The position numbers and the translations under genes are program-made. The notes below the pieces were generated by a model. That model had not been told where the DNA came from, ran no database searches, and worked only from the letters and a program-made list of their open reading frames with translations. A stretch of DNA of 14,339 nucleotides from Chitinophagaceae bacterium (GTDB taxonomy: Bacteria; Bacteroidota; Bacteroidia; Chitinophagales; Chitinophagaceae): contig JAJAZO010000427.1 of assembly GCA_026785745.1 (NCBI GenBank), forward strand, positions 1-14,339, in the 5' to 3' direction. Of this stretch, positions 1 to 6,747 are shown piece by piece (the first letter of the stretch is position 1; every line of letters starts with the position of its first letter).

Positions 1-1313
1 CTACCAATCTGGTGTACTTTTAATGTAGTGCCATCAAAATATTTTACCCTTGCACTATCAACACCATGTTTCCAGTCTATTGCAGGGGTTCGGTGAAAAT
101 GTCTTCTGCTATTACCAATTGAAATGGCAACCGATGAATTACACGGATTATAAACTGTATTTACGTTATCAGGTGTTCCCTGTTTAATAAGATTTTGAAA
201 AGTAAACCATTGCTGTGTGCAACCACCGGTACCAAATAAAGGATTCGGTTCATCTTTATTAAAAGTTGTTGCAGAAGCATAACTTGTTTGATAATTAAAG
301 CCTTCAAATATTGGCCAGCCGCAATTACTGGCCGGGGCTTTTATGATATTTAATTCTTCATACTTAGTCCAACCTACATCTCCAACATACAATTCTCCTA
401 TATCTCCGGCAGCCGGATTAATAGCCCCGGTATTGGGTCGTACACAAAACCGAAAAGGGTTTCTTAATCCCAATGCCCACACCCTGCTTCTCGCACTGCG
501 GGTTGATGATGATTGATAAAAAGGATTACTGCTGATTCCATTACCAGTAGCAGGGTCAATCCGGATAATTTTACCTGCCAGGGAATTTATCATTTGCGAT
601 TTAAAAGAACCAACGTTTTCATTAGCTCTCAGGTTACCATCAGCTATAGACTGCACCTGGTAAGTTTCTGAAAGATTACCTGCGTCGGTTGTATTGTAAC
701 TGGCCCCATCACCACAGCTTGCGAGCAATGTTCCGTCTGCTGCAAATGCCAATGAACCTATACCATGCGATTCATGTAAAATTGGAAAACCAGTACTCTT
801 ACTCTCCCCTAGTAAAATTGTTCGGGTGGTTAAATCCGCCACCTGATTACTACCACTCGTTATTAATTTATACCGGGTAATTCTTCCGATAGTTGCTTTA
901 AGATAATCGTTGGTGGAAGCATTATAAGTGCCGGTACCAAAATATATCAGGTGATGCCTGTCCACCACATATAACAGATAGATAAATCCATTGACATCAA
1001 AATTAGGATCCAGCGCAAAGCCAAGCATTCCATGATCCCTCCAGTTGCCCACCTCCGGCGATATGTCAAGAACTGCGGTGGATTGTTTTACATAAGTCTG
1101 CGAAGTAGTGCTCCAGTTACACACAAATACTCTCCCGCCTTTTTCCCAAACAAACAATTTTGTTCCGGTTTTATTAAATACAGCACCAACAGGTTCACTC
1201 CACCCTGAGCCAATATTACTGGCAGAGAAATTTGCATCAGTGAAGGTTTGGGCATTTAGCACCGTTGTGCAGGTAATCAAAAAAAATCTAATGACGGATA
1301 GAAAATGTTTCAT
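1..1313 (-). CDS. PQQ-dependent sugar dehydrogenase (glucose/sorbosone dehydrogenase family), C-terminus cut by window edge
   Basis: An open frame of 437 codons runs from ATG at 1313 to the left edge with no stop, so the gene continues outside. Residues 1-21 form a signal peptide (hydrophobic core, then LNAQ), so the protein is exported. The rest reads as a six-bladed beta-propeller of the soluble glucose dehydrogenase/GSDH family: HGMLGFALDPNF (94-105), SHGIGSLAF (182-190), GDG (201-203), LGLRNPFRF (281-289), GDVGWTKYEE (311-320) and NCGWPIFEG (330-338). Aligned by eye to the Acinetobacter enzyme, H183 matches the catalytic His, D202 an active-site Asp and R284 the PQQ-contacting Arg. The Gln of that enzyme falls at D93. 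Family members oxidise aldoses at C1 with PQQ and calcium; the substrate here is unknown. It stands apart from the next gene (237-bp gap) with no clear promoter seen. Bacteroidota relatives often carry extra C-terminal domains, which would lie outside the window. Confidence 0.85.
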   Translation of the reverse strand, partial: MKHFLSVIRFFLITCTTVLNAQTFTDANFSASNIGSGWSEPVGAVFNKTGTKLFVWEKGGRVFVCNWSTTSQTYVKQSTAVLDISPEVGNWRDHGMLGFALDPNFDVNGFIYLLYVVDRHHLIYFGTGTYNASTNDYLKATIGRITRYKLITSGSNQVADLTTRTILLGESKSTGFPILHESHGIGSLAFAADGTLLASCGDGASYNTTDAGNLSETYQVQSIADGNLRANENVGSFKSQMINSLAGKIIRIDPATGNGISSNPFYQSSSTRSARSRVWALGLRNPFRFCVRPNTGAINPAAGDIGELYVGDVGWTKYEELNIIKAPASNCGWPIFEGFNYQTSYASATTFNKDEPNPLFGTGGCTQQWFTFQNLIKQGTPDNVNTVYNPCNSSVAISIGNSRRHFHRTPAIDWKHGVDSARVKYFDGTTLKVHQIG

Positions 1314-1550
1314 GCTCTAAATCAGTTTGCATATCAGGCTTGTGAGAAATAAATTTATTTTCCTATAAAAGCTTTGCCTTTAATTCAAAAACATATCAAA
1401 AAATTATAATCCGGTTGATAACAGGGGGATTGAATACTAAAGTGGCTTATACGGAGGAAGTGGGATTTATGCGGACTATCGAAAGCACAAAGTAGAAAGA
1501 ATTTTTCTGATATGCAATAGCCTGAATCCTGGTAATGGGTTTTTTCGTTT

Positions 1551-2240
1551 CTATTTGAAAACCGAATCAGGAACTCCTCTGTTAATCGTATAGCTGGAAT
1601 AACTTATCTCCACTTTTCCCTTCTTATCCTTCAGTTTATCAGTGGGTTGGTCCTTCTTGCTGCCATCGTCGTAATCGAAAGTGATGCCTTTTGGCAGTTT
1701 GTAATCCTTGGTATTGAAAGTGAAAATAACTTTATCCGCCAGGCCATATTCTGCATACTTCCCGTAGCTCATCTCCAGCTCATACGTACCATTCTCCTTA
1801 GTGGTGGTTTTTGATTTTTTAATCAGGGACTGCGATTCATCAATGTATAAAGTTGACAGGACCACTTCTGCATTTTCATCTTTTGGCAATAGCTTGATGA
1901 TACGGAGATTGGTTTTAGCTTCTTTTCCCATATCAATCATGTCAAAACCGTTTGTGTTGACAAATAGGTTATTGAGATTTATATTCACAGACCCCTTTGG
2001 TATAAATGAAATGCCGCTTTCGTTATTAATGCGTAGCTTATTTGGCTTTTTATAATACACTTTCACTTTGGCAATAGGTGCTTTTATAAAAACCACATTT
2101 GTTTTCATCTTGCCTATAGCTTCATAGTCATTCACCTTATCCAATTTTGCCTTTACCTTTTTTATTACGTCTTCTACCGATTGGGCTTTCGCAAACAATA
2201 CCGTATTCAGTAATAAAGCTATTAATAAAATCTTTTTCAT
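1551..2240 (-). CDS. LolA-like outer-membrane lipoprotein-sorting protein
   Basis: The product has 229 residues. Residues 1-20 are a classic signal peptide (MKKILLIALLLNTVLFAKAQ). The mature part is Lys-rich and predicted mostly beta, with the repeating short strands of the LolA/RseB-type half-barrel: for instance KVKVYYKKPNKLRI near 59-72, then a run covering gene-specific strands with YIDESQSLIKKSK near 132-144 and VIFTFNTKDYKLPKGITF near 171-188. Length fits LolA-like proteins. Classical LolA ferries lipoproteins across the periplasm. Many Bacteroidota copies beside ABC-2 exporters are divergent and may bind another lipid or hydrophobic cargo. The gene begins 11 nt after the permease stop, so it is almost certainly the last gene of the ABC operon and a periplasmic partner of that transporter. 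No hairpin terminator is visible after the stop. The family call is by overall pattern, not by a diagnostic residue. Confidence 0.7.
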   Translation of the reverse strand: MKKILLIALLLNTVLFAKAQSVEDVIKKVKAKLDKVNDYEAIGKMKTNVVFIKAPIAKVKVYYKKPNKLRINNESGISFIPKGSVNINLNNLFVNTNGFDMIDMGKEAKTNLRIIKLLPKDENAEVVLSTLYIDESQSLIKKSKTTTKENGTYELEMSYGKYAEYGLADKVIFTFNTKDYKLPKGITFDYDDGSKKDQPTDKLKDKKGKVEISYSSYTINRGVPDSVFK

Positions 2241-2251
2241 ACGCCTATAAT

Positions 2252-3142
2252 TTATGTCAGAATGTCTTTCTTTTTAAAAATCCAAATTGCACTGCCAACA
2301 AATCCAACAATATAAATAACCAAAATGCCCAGGCTTCGTAAAATTGCCGGCAGGTTTTGAATAGTACCATCAATTGTTTTATTATCCGCATCTGCCTGCA
2401 CATAGAAAAAACCCTTCCAGGCCACCATGTGAGTAGTAAACAAATAAGGCTTTACAGTATTATCGTAAAGAGGAATATTAAATTCAGATAAGATGGTCAG
2501 TACAATTACAATACTCATGGTGGCAATGATTGGGCCAATAGAATTTTCTGCAAATACACTTAATAAAAAAGCAAGGGCAGAAACAGTAGTCAATGCCACC
2601 GCTGCATAGCCAAAGGCTGCCACATATCTCCACAGCACATCATAACTGTTCATCTGTTCTATTACTTCAGACCGGAAAATCACCAACGAGTTTGTTCCGA
2701 AAATGAACATACTGCCAAACAAGGCCAATATAGCCAGCCATATCAACAATAAAAGTGTGTAGATGATGGAAGCCATAAATTTTACCAGCATGTATTGCGT
2801 CCGGCTTACTGGCTTTGTTAACGATAACCGCAAGGTACCCATATTGGCCTCGCCTGCTATCGAATCACCGGCTATTAATGCTACGAGCAGCGGCATTTGT
2901 ATCAGCAGGATATTAAGAATGGCAAAACAAATAAAATAACCATTCAGCAATTTTGATTTGAATTCATCTGTTACCTCAAATGAATCACTGACGTTATTTA
3001 ACACCAGGTCGAGATACGTTTTACCATCAAACTTCATTCCTATCTGGAACAATAAAACAACAGCAGCAATAGCCCCGAACGCAATATATGTCCGGGGTCG
3101 TTTAAATATTTTAAATAACTCAATTCGTAATAATTTCCACAT
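2252..3142 (-). CDS. ABC-2 type transporter permease subunit
   Basis: This is a 296-residue integral inner-membrane protein with six clear hydrophobic segments: about 17-36, 70-91, 122-148, 173-197, 203-220 and 271-290. The cytoplasmic stretch between helices 2 and 3 (GEANMGTLRLSLTKPVSRTQY, about 97-117) has the E..GT...L..P..R pattern typical of ABC-2 permeases, where it contacts the ATPase. The N-terminus (MWKLLRIELFKIFKR) is the usual short amphipathic start of this family. ATG at 3142 lies inside the 3' end of the ATPase gene (23-nt out-of-frame overlap), which points to translational coupling. It should pair with the ATPase as a homodimeric exporter. The substrate is unknown; the neighbouring LolA-like protein suggests a lipid, lipoprotein or peptide. 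The gliding protein GldF belongs to the same superfamily, but no GldG-like gene is present here. Confidence 0.85.
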   Translation of the reverse strand: MWKLLRIELFKIFKRPRTYIAFGAIAAVVLLFQIGMKFDGKTYLDLVLNNVSDSFEVTDEFKSKLLNGYFICFAILNILLIQMPLLVALIAGDSIAGEANMGTLRLSLTKPVSRTQYMLVKFMASIIYTLLLLIWLAILALFGSMFIFGTNSLVIFRSEVIEQMNSYDVLWRYVAAFGYAAVALTTVSALAFLLSVFAENSIGPIIATMSIVIVLTILSEFNIPLYDNTVKPYLFTTHMVAWKGFFYVQADADNKTIDGTIQNLPAILRSLGILVIYIVGFVGSAIWIFKKKDILT

Positions 3143-4058
3143 GCGGGTGACCTGTTGTTAATGATAAAAAGTAATCTTCCAAAGAATGCCTGGAATGAAA
3201 AGAGACAACATCTATATTCATTTGTACCAGTTCTTTCATCACTCCAGGTATTTCATTCCGGTGCAGCTTCAATAATATACAATCGTTTCTTTTGCCCCGT
3301 ATTAATTTTTGCAGTCCTGATTGCTGTAACTTTTCAAACGTTGCCGTATCATCCATTGTTTTTAATTCCACCAGCGTTTCAGCAGGGTCAAATAATTCGT
3401 TCACTTTCCCTTCCACTACTTTTTTCCCTTTATCAATTATTATCATGGAGTCGGCAATCAATTCCATTTCGCTGAGCAGGTGTGATGAAATGAGTAATGT
3501 CTTATTTCTCTCCCTGCTCAGTTGAAGAATAAGGTTTCTTATATCAGCTATTCCCTGCGGGTCAAGTCCATTAGTCGGTTCATCTAAAATGATAAGCTTC
3601 GGATCATGCACCAATGCTATTGCTATACCGAGGCGTTGCTTCATTCCCTGCGAATACGTTTTTACTTTGCTGTGTGCCCTTGTTGCCAGCCCCACCATTT
3701 CCAGTTCCTCCATCAATTTCTTTTCTGAAATTTTTACACCACTCATGGCACCAAAAATTCTCAGGTTCTCCAATGCCGTAAGGTATTTGTACAAATCAGG
3801 TCTTTCTATAATAGCACCGACCTGGCGAAGAATTTCTTTGCGGTGTTTCAGCAGATTCAGTCCAAATATTTCTATATCACCGGAGGTTGGTTTTATCAAT
3901 GTAAGCAACATTCGGATGGTCGTAGATTTACCTGCCCCATTTTGACCGAGGAAGCCATACACCTGTCCTGCTTCAACGGTAAAGGAAAGGTCGTTTACGG
4001 CTTTTACTTCCTTAAAATCTTTGGTGAGATGTTTTACCAGTATAACTGCGTTCATCAT
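3120..4058 (-). CDS. ABC transporter ATP-binding protein (BcrA/GldA-like subfamily)
   Basis: The product has 312 residues. The nucleotide-binding domain (about 4-225) shows every motif: Walker A GQNGAGKST (38-46), signature SQGMK (136-140, in place of LSGGQ, as is common in BcrA-type ATPases), Walker B LIILDE (155-160), D-loop NGLD (163-166) and the switch His in SSH (191-193). The stretch IIERPDLYKYLTALENLRIF (83-102) is typical of drug/bacitracin-type and GldA-like ATPases. A C-terminal regulatory tail of about 85 residues follows. It energises the permease encoded next in the operon, overlapping its start by 23 nt. The frame opens with two consecutive Met codons (4058 and 4055) and either could be used. 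The substrate is not shown by the sequence. Confidence 0.9.
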   Translation of the reverse strand: MMNAVILVKHLTKDFKEVKAVNDLSFTVEAGQVYGFLGQNGAGKSTTIRMLLTLIKPTSGDIEIFGLNLLKHRKEILRQVGAIIERPDLYKYLTALENLRIFGAMSGVKISEKKLMEELEMVGLATRAHSKVKTYSQGMKQRLGIAIALVHDPKLIILDEPTNGLDPQGIADIRNLILQLSRERNKTLLISSHLLSEMELIADSMIIIDKGKKVVEGKVNELFDPAETLVELKTMDDTATFEKLQQSGLQKLIRGKRNDCILLKLHRNEIPGVMKELVQMNIDVVSFHSRHSLEDYFLSLTTGHPHVEIITN

Positions 4059-4070
4059 TGATTATTAAGG

Positions 4071-4078
4071 CAAATGTA
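4071..4078 (-). promoter_or_regulatory. Possible -7 element for the ABC operon
   Basis: On the minus strand TACATTTG matches the Bacteroidota -7 consensus TAnnTTTG and sits 13 nt before the ATPase start. It would give a leader of only about 9-12 nt. I see no TTG at the usual 20-nt spacing upstream, so this is a weak call. Confidence 0.3.
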
Positions 4079-4141
4079 TTACAAGGTTTGCCTGTCCGCT
4101 TAATTAGTTTAAGCTTTATGAAAAGATTTTCTTTAAAACAC

Positions 4142-4172
4142 TTGCATTTATTAAAGCCAATTATTAGGTTTG
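4142..4172 (+). promoter_or_regulatory. Predicted promoter of the FN3-like gene at 4393
   Basis: TTG (4142-4144), exactly 20 nt, then TAGGTTTG (4165-4172): the Bacteroidota -33/-7 pattern, with the same spacing as the other promoters in this window. The start would be near 4176, giving a leader of about 215 nt that contains the motif at 4201 and the palindromic repeat at 4345. Confidence 0.5.
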
Positions 4173-4200
4173 TTATCTATTCGGAAAACAACATATACCC

Positions 4201-4213
4201 TCGTAAAACTACG
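4201..4213 (+). promoter_or_regulatory. Shared near-palindromic motif TCGTAAAACTACG
   Basis: TCGTAAAACTACG has CGTA/TACG arms around AAAC. Near-identical sequences occur on the coding strand upstream of the other two small FN3-like genes (10893-10904 and 11817-11830). This one lies about 25 nt after the predicted transcription start. It is a possible regulator site, inferred only from recurrence and symmetry. Confidence 0.3.
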
Positions 4214-4344
4214 TTAAACATCCGTACCTGAACTCTCTCCTTTCTACGATTCATGTACGTTTCGATTTAAAGTAATTCTTTGCAGAAGGTATAGCTTTCA
4301 GCCGAAAACTAACATCCAATATTTCTGTGGGTATTATTAATTTA

Positions 4345-4378
4345 TCCCGATAGTCCTGAGTTTATCGAAGGATCGGGA
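4345..4378. repeat. REP-like palindromic interspersed repeat
   Basis: Arms TCCCGAT (4345-4351) and ATCGGGA (4372-4378) enclose an inner CCT/AGG pair and the core CCTGAGTTTATCGAAGG (4355-4371). From memory, the core differs at two positions from CCTGAGCTTGTCGAAGG, a sequence scattered through many bacterial genomes as an extragenic palindrome. It ends 14 nt before the start codon at 4393, so as RNA it forms a hairpin in the leader. No poly-T follows, so it is not an ordinary terminator. Confidence 0.55.
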
Positions 4379-4392
4379 CAAACCCCAAAGAA

Positions 4393-4809
4393 ATGACAAA
4401 GTACATCACCTTAGCAGCAATTGTAGCCTTAAGGATTGTTTATAATCCTTCTCCTGCACAAACAGTTATCGCTCCTTTTGCAAGTCCATCACCTGTTACC
4501 ACATCCACTATTCCAGCCCCTCCCGCCAAACTTGTACGTATTGACGGCAGCATCAGCAATAACAAAATGATACTGAACTGGGCTGTGGAAAAAAATGAAA
4601 CAGCAGCTATGTTTGAAGTGGAAAAAAGCAGCGATGGCAAAAATTTTTCTATGGCCGCTCTTGTATTTGGCACCGATAAAGCAGAAACCGGTATTTACCA
4701 GTTTTTTGAACGGGCTGCCAAACAGAGGATGTTTTATCGCATTAAGCTGATAGATAAAAACGGACAAGGTTCATACTCAGATGTTATTACAATTAATCCT
4801 GCTTCGTAA
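4393..4809 (+). CDS. Small exported protein consisting of one FN3-like module
   Basis: The product has 138 residues and is the only well-supported plus-strand gene here. Residues 1-23 look like a short signal peptide (core ITLAAIVAL, then SPAQ), although the Arg in the hydrophobic stretch makes it weak. A Pro/Ser/Thr-rich linker (about 24-45) follows, then one fibronectin-III-like beta-sandwich (46-138) with L.W (61-63), FEVEKSSDGKNF (74-85), FYRIKLID (114-121) and YSDVITI (128-134). This module normally sits just before the T9SS sorting domain in large Bacteroidota surface proteins; here it stands alone with no sorting domain. It is distantly related to the proteins at 10215 and 11161 and to the module at 12221-12514. 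A promoter at 4142 and a terminator at 5019 suggest a short transcript of its own. Function unknown; binding or scaffolding is a guess. Confidence 0.75.
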   Translation: MTKYITLAAIVALRIVYNPSPAQTVIAPFASPSPVTTSTIPAPPAKLVRIDGSISNNKMILNWAVEKNETAAMFEVEKSSDGKNFSMAALVFGTDKAETGIYQFFERAAKQRMFYRIKLIDKNGQGSYSDVITINPAS

Positions 4810-4838
4810 AGTTAAACGCAGCGAGGTCTGCAAAAAAT

Positions 4839-4982
4839 ATGCTTAAGAAACAATACAGCCGGTTAAAAAAGGCCATTGAAAAAATAATTAGCCCGAAAAG
4901 ACAACAGCGATTGCCACAGTTAATACTGCAACCTGTTCGCAACCTGCCTCAGGGCAGGCCAATAAAAAAATATGAAGGGTAA
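4839..4982 (+). CDS. Possible small basic protein, 47 residues (doubtful)
   Basis: An ATG frame of 47 codons lies between the FN3-like gene and its terminator on the same strand, 29 nt after the previous stop. The product is rich in Lys, Arg and Gln (starts MLKKQYSRLKKAIEKI) and resembles no family I know. The 3' part of the frame overlaps the hairpin at 4943-4958, which argues that it may be chance coding across a repeat. There is no signal peptide or membrane segment. Confidence 0.2.
   Translation: MLKKQYSRLKKAIEKIISPKRQQRLPQLILQPVRNLPQGRPIKKYEG
4943..4958. repeat. GC-rich hairpin CCTGCC/GGCAGG
   Basis: CCTGCC, loop TCAG, GGCAGG: a perfect 6-bp stem that is much more GC-rich than its surroundings. 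It resembles the CCTGCC-type palindromes dispersed in Bacteroidota genomes (from memory). No T-run follows on either strand. Confidence 0.35.
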
Positions 4983-5018
4983 TCTTCGTTAACTTTTTAT
5001 ACACTTAGAGTACCAATT

Positions 5019-5056
5019 GAGAAGAGGCTCCTTGTCTAAGGAGCCTTCTCGTTTTT
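5019..5056 (+). terminator. Rho-independent terminator, plus strand
   Basis: Left arm 5019-5033 and right arm 5038-5050 pair as GAGAA plus GGCTCCTT with a 2-nt bulge (GA) on the left and loop GTCT. CG then TTTTT follows. It ends the transcript from 4393. On the minus strand the stem is not followed by T, so it acts one way only. It stands 210 nt past the stop of the 4393 gene, leaving a long 3' region. Confidence 0.75.
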
Positions 5057-5096
5057 ATACCGATTGCATTGGACTAAATAACGGTTAAATCGGTAT
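5057..5096. repeat. Inverted repeat between convergent genes
   Basis: ATACCGATT (5057-5065) and AATCGGTAT (5088-5096) are perfect 9-bp arms around 22 nt. It lies in the convergent gap between the plus-strand terminator and the 3' end of the regulator gene at 5136. Neither side has a good T-tract. It could weakly end the minus-strand transcript or be an old repeat. Confidence 0.35.
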
Positions 5097-5135
5097 TATT
5101 TCAGTATGAAACGGTTGAGAAACGAAACCTTCTTC

Positions 5136-5423
5136 TTATCCTTTTCCCAGGTACGATTGAAGATTAGCAACATATTCTTCAAAAGCTTTGATACCCTGTT
5201 TTGTTATTTTGCAAACTGTCAATGGATAATTATCCCTGAACTGTTTCGTAACATCAATATAACCGGCCTCCTTCAATTTTTGTATTTGCACACTCAGGTT
5301 ACCCGCAGTAGCATTTGTTTTCTCCCGGATGAAAGTAAACTCTGCCTCCTTAACACTGATAAGAAGTGACATAACAGCCAGCCTGAGCTGCGAATGTAAT
5401 ATGGGGTCAAGATCTTTAAACAT
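5136..5423 (-). CDS. Winged-helix transcriptional regulator (PF13601-type, MarR/ArsR-like)
   Basis: This is a 95-residue protein that is one winged-helix domain. Helix 1 begins LDPILHSQLRLAVMSLL (5-21), the region around FTFIREKTNATAGNLSVQIQ (29-48) is the helix-turn-helix with recognition helix GNLSVQIQKL, and the wing runs through AGYIDVTKQFRDNYPLTVCKIT (53-74), followed by a C-terminal helix for dimerisation (GIKAFEEYVANLQ). The pattern LDP.[IL]H...RL....LL and GNLS...[KQ]L..AGY[IV] is that of the small winged-helix family widespread in Bacteroidota and Actinobacteria. No ligand-binding domain is present. The start overlaps the stop of the upstream membrane-protein gene by 8 nt (ATGTTTAA), so the two are translationally coupled. 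It most likely regulates this operon; the sensed signal is unknown. Confidence 0.85.
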   Translation of the reverse strand: MFKDLDPILHSQLRLAVMSLLISVKEAEFTFIREKTNATAGNLSVQIQKLKEAGYIDVTKQFRDNYPLTVCKITKQGIKAFEEYVANLQSYLGKG

Positions 5424-6090
5424 TGGCTGCAGCTAGCCCCTTTTTTGCCTTTCTATAATCTTTCTCCATGATAAGGCCTGGAATAAACCAGGCAAAAATT
5501 GAAGACAGTGCAGTTAATATCAAATCAATTTTTACTGTAGTATAAATAGTAACGATACAACATACCCAGCAAAGCAAACCACCCCATAACATGGGTTTGA
5601 ATTTCATACTAACCCCTGTTACAAAAGTTGGCAGGCCATACAATAAAAGAAAAAAGGAAGAGTTAAACTCATAAAAATGAAAAGGTGCCGAATGTCCGGT
5701 TAATTTCTGATATTCTTCAGTCATCGGCTTTAACCCGCTGTAGATTGAACCAGTAATAAAAATCATCAGAAAAATACAAATGCCAAATGCCATCCACATA
5801 TTATCAAAAAAAACATCGCCATAAGCTTTTGCCTTTCTTTCCTTTTTTTCTTTAACGGAAAAATAAATTTGTGGAATGACAGCCGCAAAGGTGAGTAAAT
5901 AGATATCAAAAGGCAATTTATAGCCAACGTGAATTTCTGATAGACGCACCAACGAACAAATGGCTATCACAGCGCCCCACATAATAGCCGCAATACCGGT
6001 ATCATGACAGGTGTCTTTTGCTTTATTGATCATCATAGCAATAAGGTCAAGACTTTCCTTTTCGGTTAGTTGTTTTTCCGTCTGTGTCAT
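5416..6090 (-). CDS. Six-helix membrane protein of unknown function, paralogue of the upstream gene
   Basis: The product has 224 residues: a cytoplasmic-type N-terminus with ESLDLIAMMINKAK (12-25), then six predicted membrane helices at about 32-50, 62-78, 98-115, 144-164, 167-184 and 188-208. Motifs LLLYGLPTFVTGVSMKFKP (148-166), GG...W and IPG match the gene at 6100 closely, so the two arose by tandem duplication. This copy has about 30 extra residues before helix 4. There are no enzymatic motifs. It lies 9 nt after its paralogue and overlaps the winged-helix regulator by 8 nt. The constant association of a small wHTH with such proteins suggests a regulated membrane module, possibly a sensor or inhibitor of the regulator. 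That role is inference. Confidence 0.75.
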   Translation of the reverse strand: MTQTEKQLTEKESLDLIAMMINKAKDTCHDTGIAAIMWGAVIAICSLVRLSEIHVGYKLPFDIYLLTFAAVIPQIYFSVKEKKERKAKAYGDVFFDNMWMAFGICIFLMIFITGSIYSGLKPMTEEYQKLTGHSAPFHFYEFNSSFFLLLYGLPTFVTGVSMKFKPMLWGGLLCWVCCIVTIYTTVKIDLILTALSSIFAWFIPGLIMEKDYRKAKKGLAAANV

Positions 6091-6099
6091 AACAAAAAA

Positions 6100-6687
6100 T
6101 TATTTATTAGCAATATTGTTTCTGGATCGAAGCATATAGGCTGGTATTATATAACTAACCAGGATAGCAGCAGCGCCAAATAGCATCTGGTAATCATAAC
6201 TTACAAAGGTACTGCCAATAGCCAATGCCCAGGCTACTATACCTCCAATTACTAATGGCCTGAATCGTATAATGCTGCCAGACACAAATGTGCCAAGGCC
6301 ATACAGCATAATAAAAAAAGGAAATACGACTGTTCCCCACCCTAACCTGGTAAGTATCATCCCTAATACAAAAAAACTGGCTGCCATACCCGACCACAGG
6401 TATTTTATACTATCATCAATATATGTTGTAGCCCTGCTTCTTTTCTCTTCCTTTCTTCCCTGGTAAATAGAAAAAATGATACCGACAATAACCACCAGCC
6501 ATACCAGGTAATGCTTCTCATAGTTGTAAATATGCTTCAGCACAAACTGCCCGGTACAGGCAAAAAAAGTAAGCCACCCCCAAACAAGGAAATAGATACT
6601 GTTATCAGACATGTCCTGCTTTGTTTTGCTTATCATCGTTTGAATAAGCTGCAGGCTTTGCTCGGGTGAAAAGTTTTCTTCTTTCAT
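6100..6687 (-). CDS. Six-helix membrane protein of unknown function, first of a tandem pair
   Basis: The product has 195 residues. The N-terminal soluble segment carries QSLQLIQTMISKTKQD (10-25). Six predicted membrane helices follow at about 31-50, 60-75, 96-113, 118-140, 145-163 and 166-187. IMLYGLGTFVSGSIIRFRP (126-144), GGIVAW and IIPAYML parallel the next gene, showing common descent. The charged loop QGRKEEKRSRATTY (76-89) sits at the place of KEKKERKAKAY in the paralogue. A terminator hairpin lies just before this gene (6705-6737) and I see no clear promoter in the 60-nt gap. Expression may therefore depend on read-through or on a promoter I cannot recognise. The two proteins may form a heterodimer. 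Confidence 0.75.
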   Translation of the reverse strand: MKEENFSPEQSLQLIQTMISKTKQDMSDNSIYFLVWGWLTFFACTGQFVLKHIYNYEKHYLVWLVVIVGIIFSIYQGRKEEKRSRATTYIDDSIKYLWSGMAASFFVLGMILTRLGWGTVVFPFFIMLYGLGTFVSGSIIRFRPLVIGGIVAWALAIGSTFVSYDYQMLFGAAAILVSYIIPAYMLRSRNNIANK

Positions 6688-6698
6688 ATAATAGAATT

Positions 6699-6737
6699 AA
6701 AGTAAAAATTCCGGCACTTAGTAAGGGCCGGAATTTT
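6699..6737 (-). terminator. Terminator hairpin after the TPR-like gene
   Basis: Perfect 11-bp arms AAAATTCCGGC (6705-6715) and GCCGGAATTTT (6727-6737) enclose an 11-nt loop. Read on the minus strand, the distal arm ends in TTTT followed by TACTTT. It lies 10 nt after the stop at 6748 and 17 nt before the start of the next gene at 6687, so it separates the receptor operon from the membrane-protein genes or acts as a partial stop. Confidence 0.7.
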
Positions 6738-6747
6738 CTTTTATTTT

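Noticed and set aside
689..1320. Plus-strand frames at 689-880 and 1108-1320
   Set aside because: They are antisense to the sugar-dehydrogenase gene, which reads through to the window edge with recognisable motifs.
3155..3945. Plus-strand frames opposite the ABC ATPase gene
   Set aside because: The opposite strand has every ABC motif; these frames are Ser/Phe-rich shadows with no start context.
2252..4058. gldA/gldF gliding-motility genes
   Set aside because: The ATPase is GldA-like in family terms, but the permease is followed by a LolA-like gene, not gldG, and the same subfamilies include many unrelated exporters.
5057..5096. Inverted repeat as terminator of the minus-strand regulator transcript
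   Set aside because: After the stem the minus strand continues with A residues, not T, so it lacks the usual terminator tail. Kept only as a repeat.
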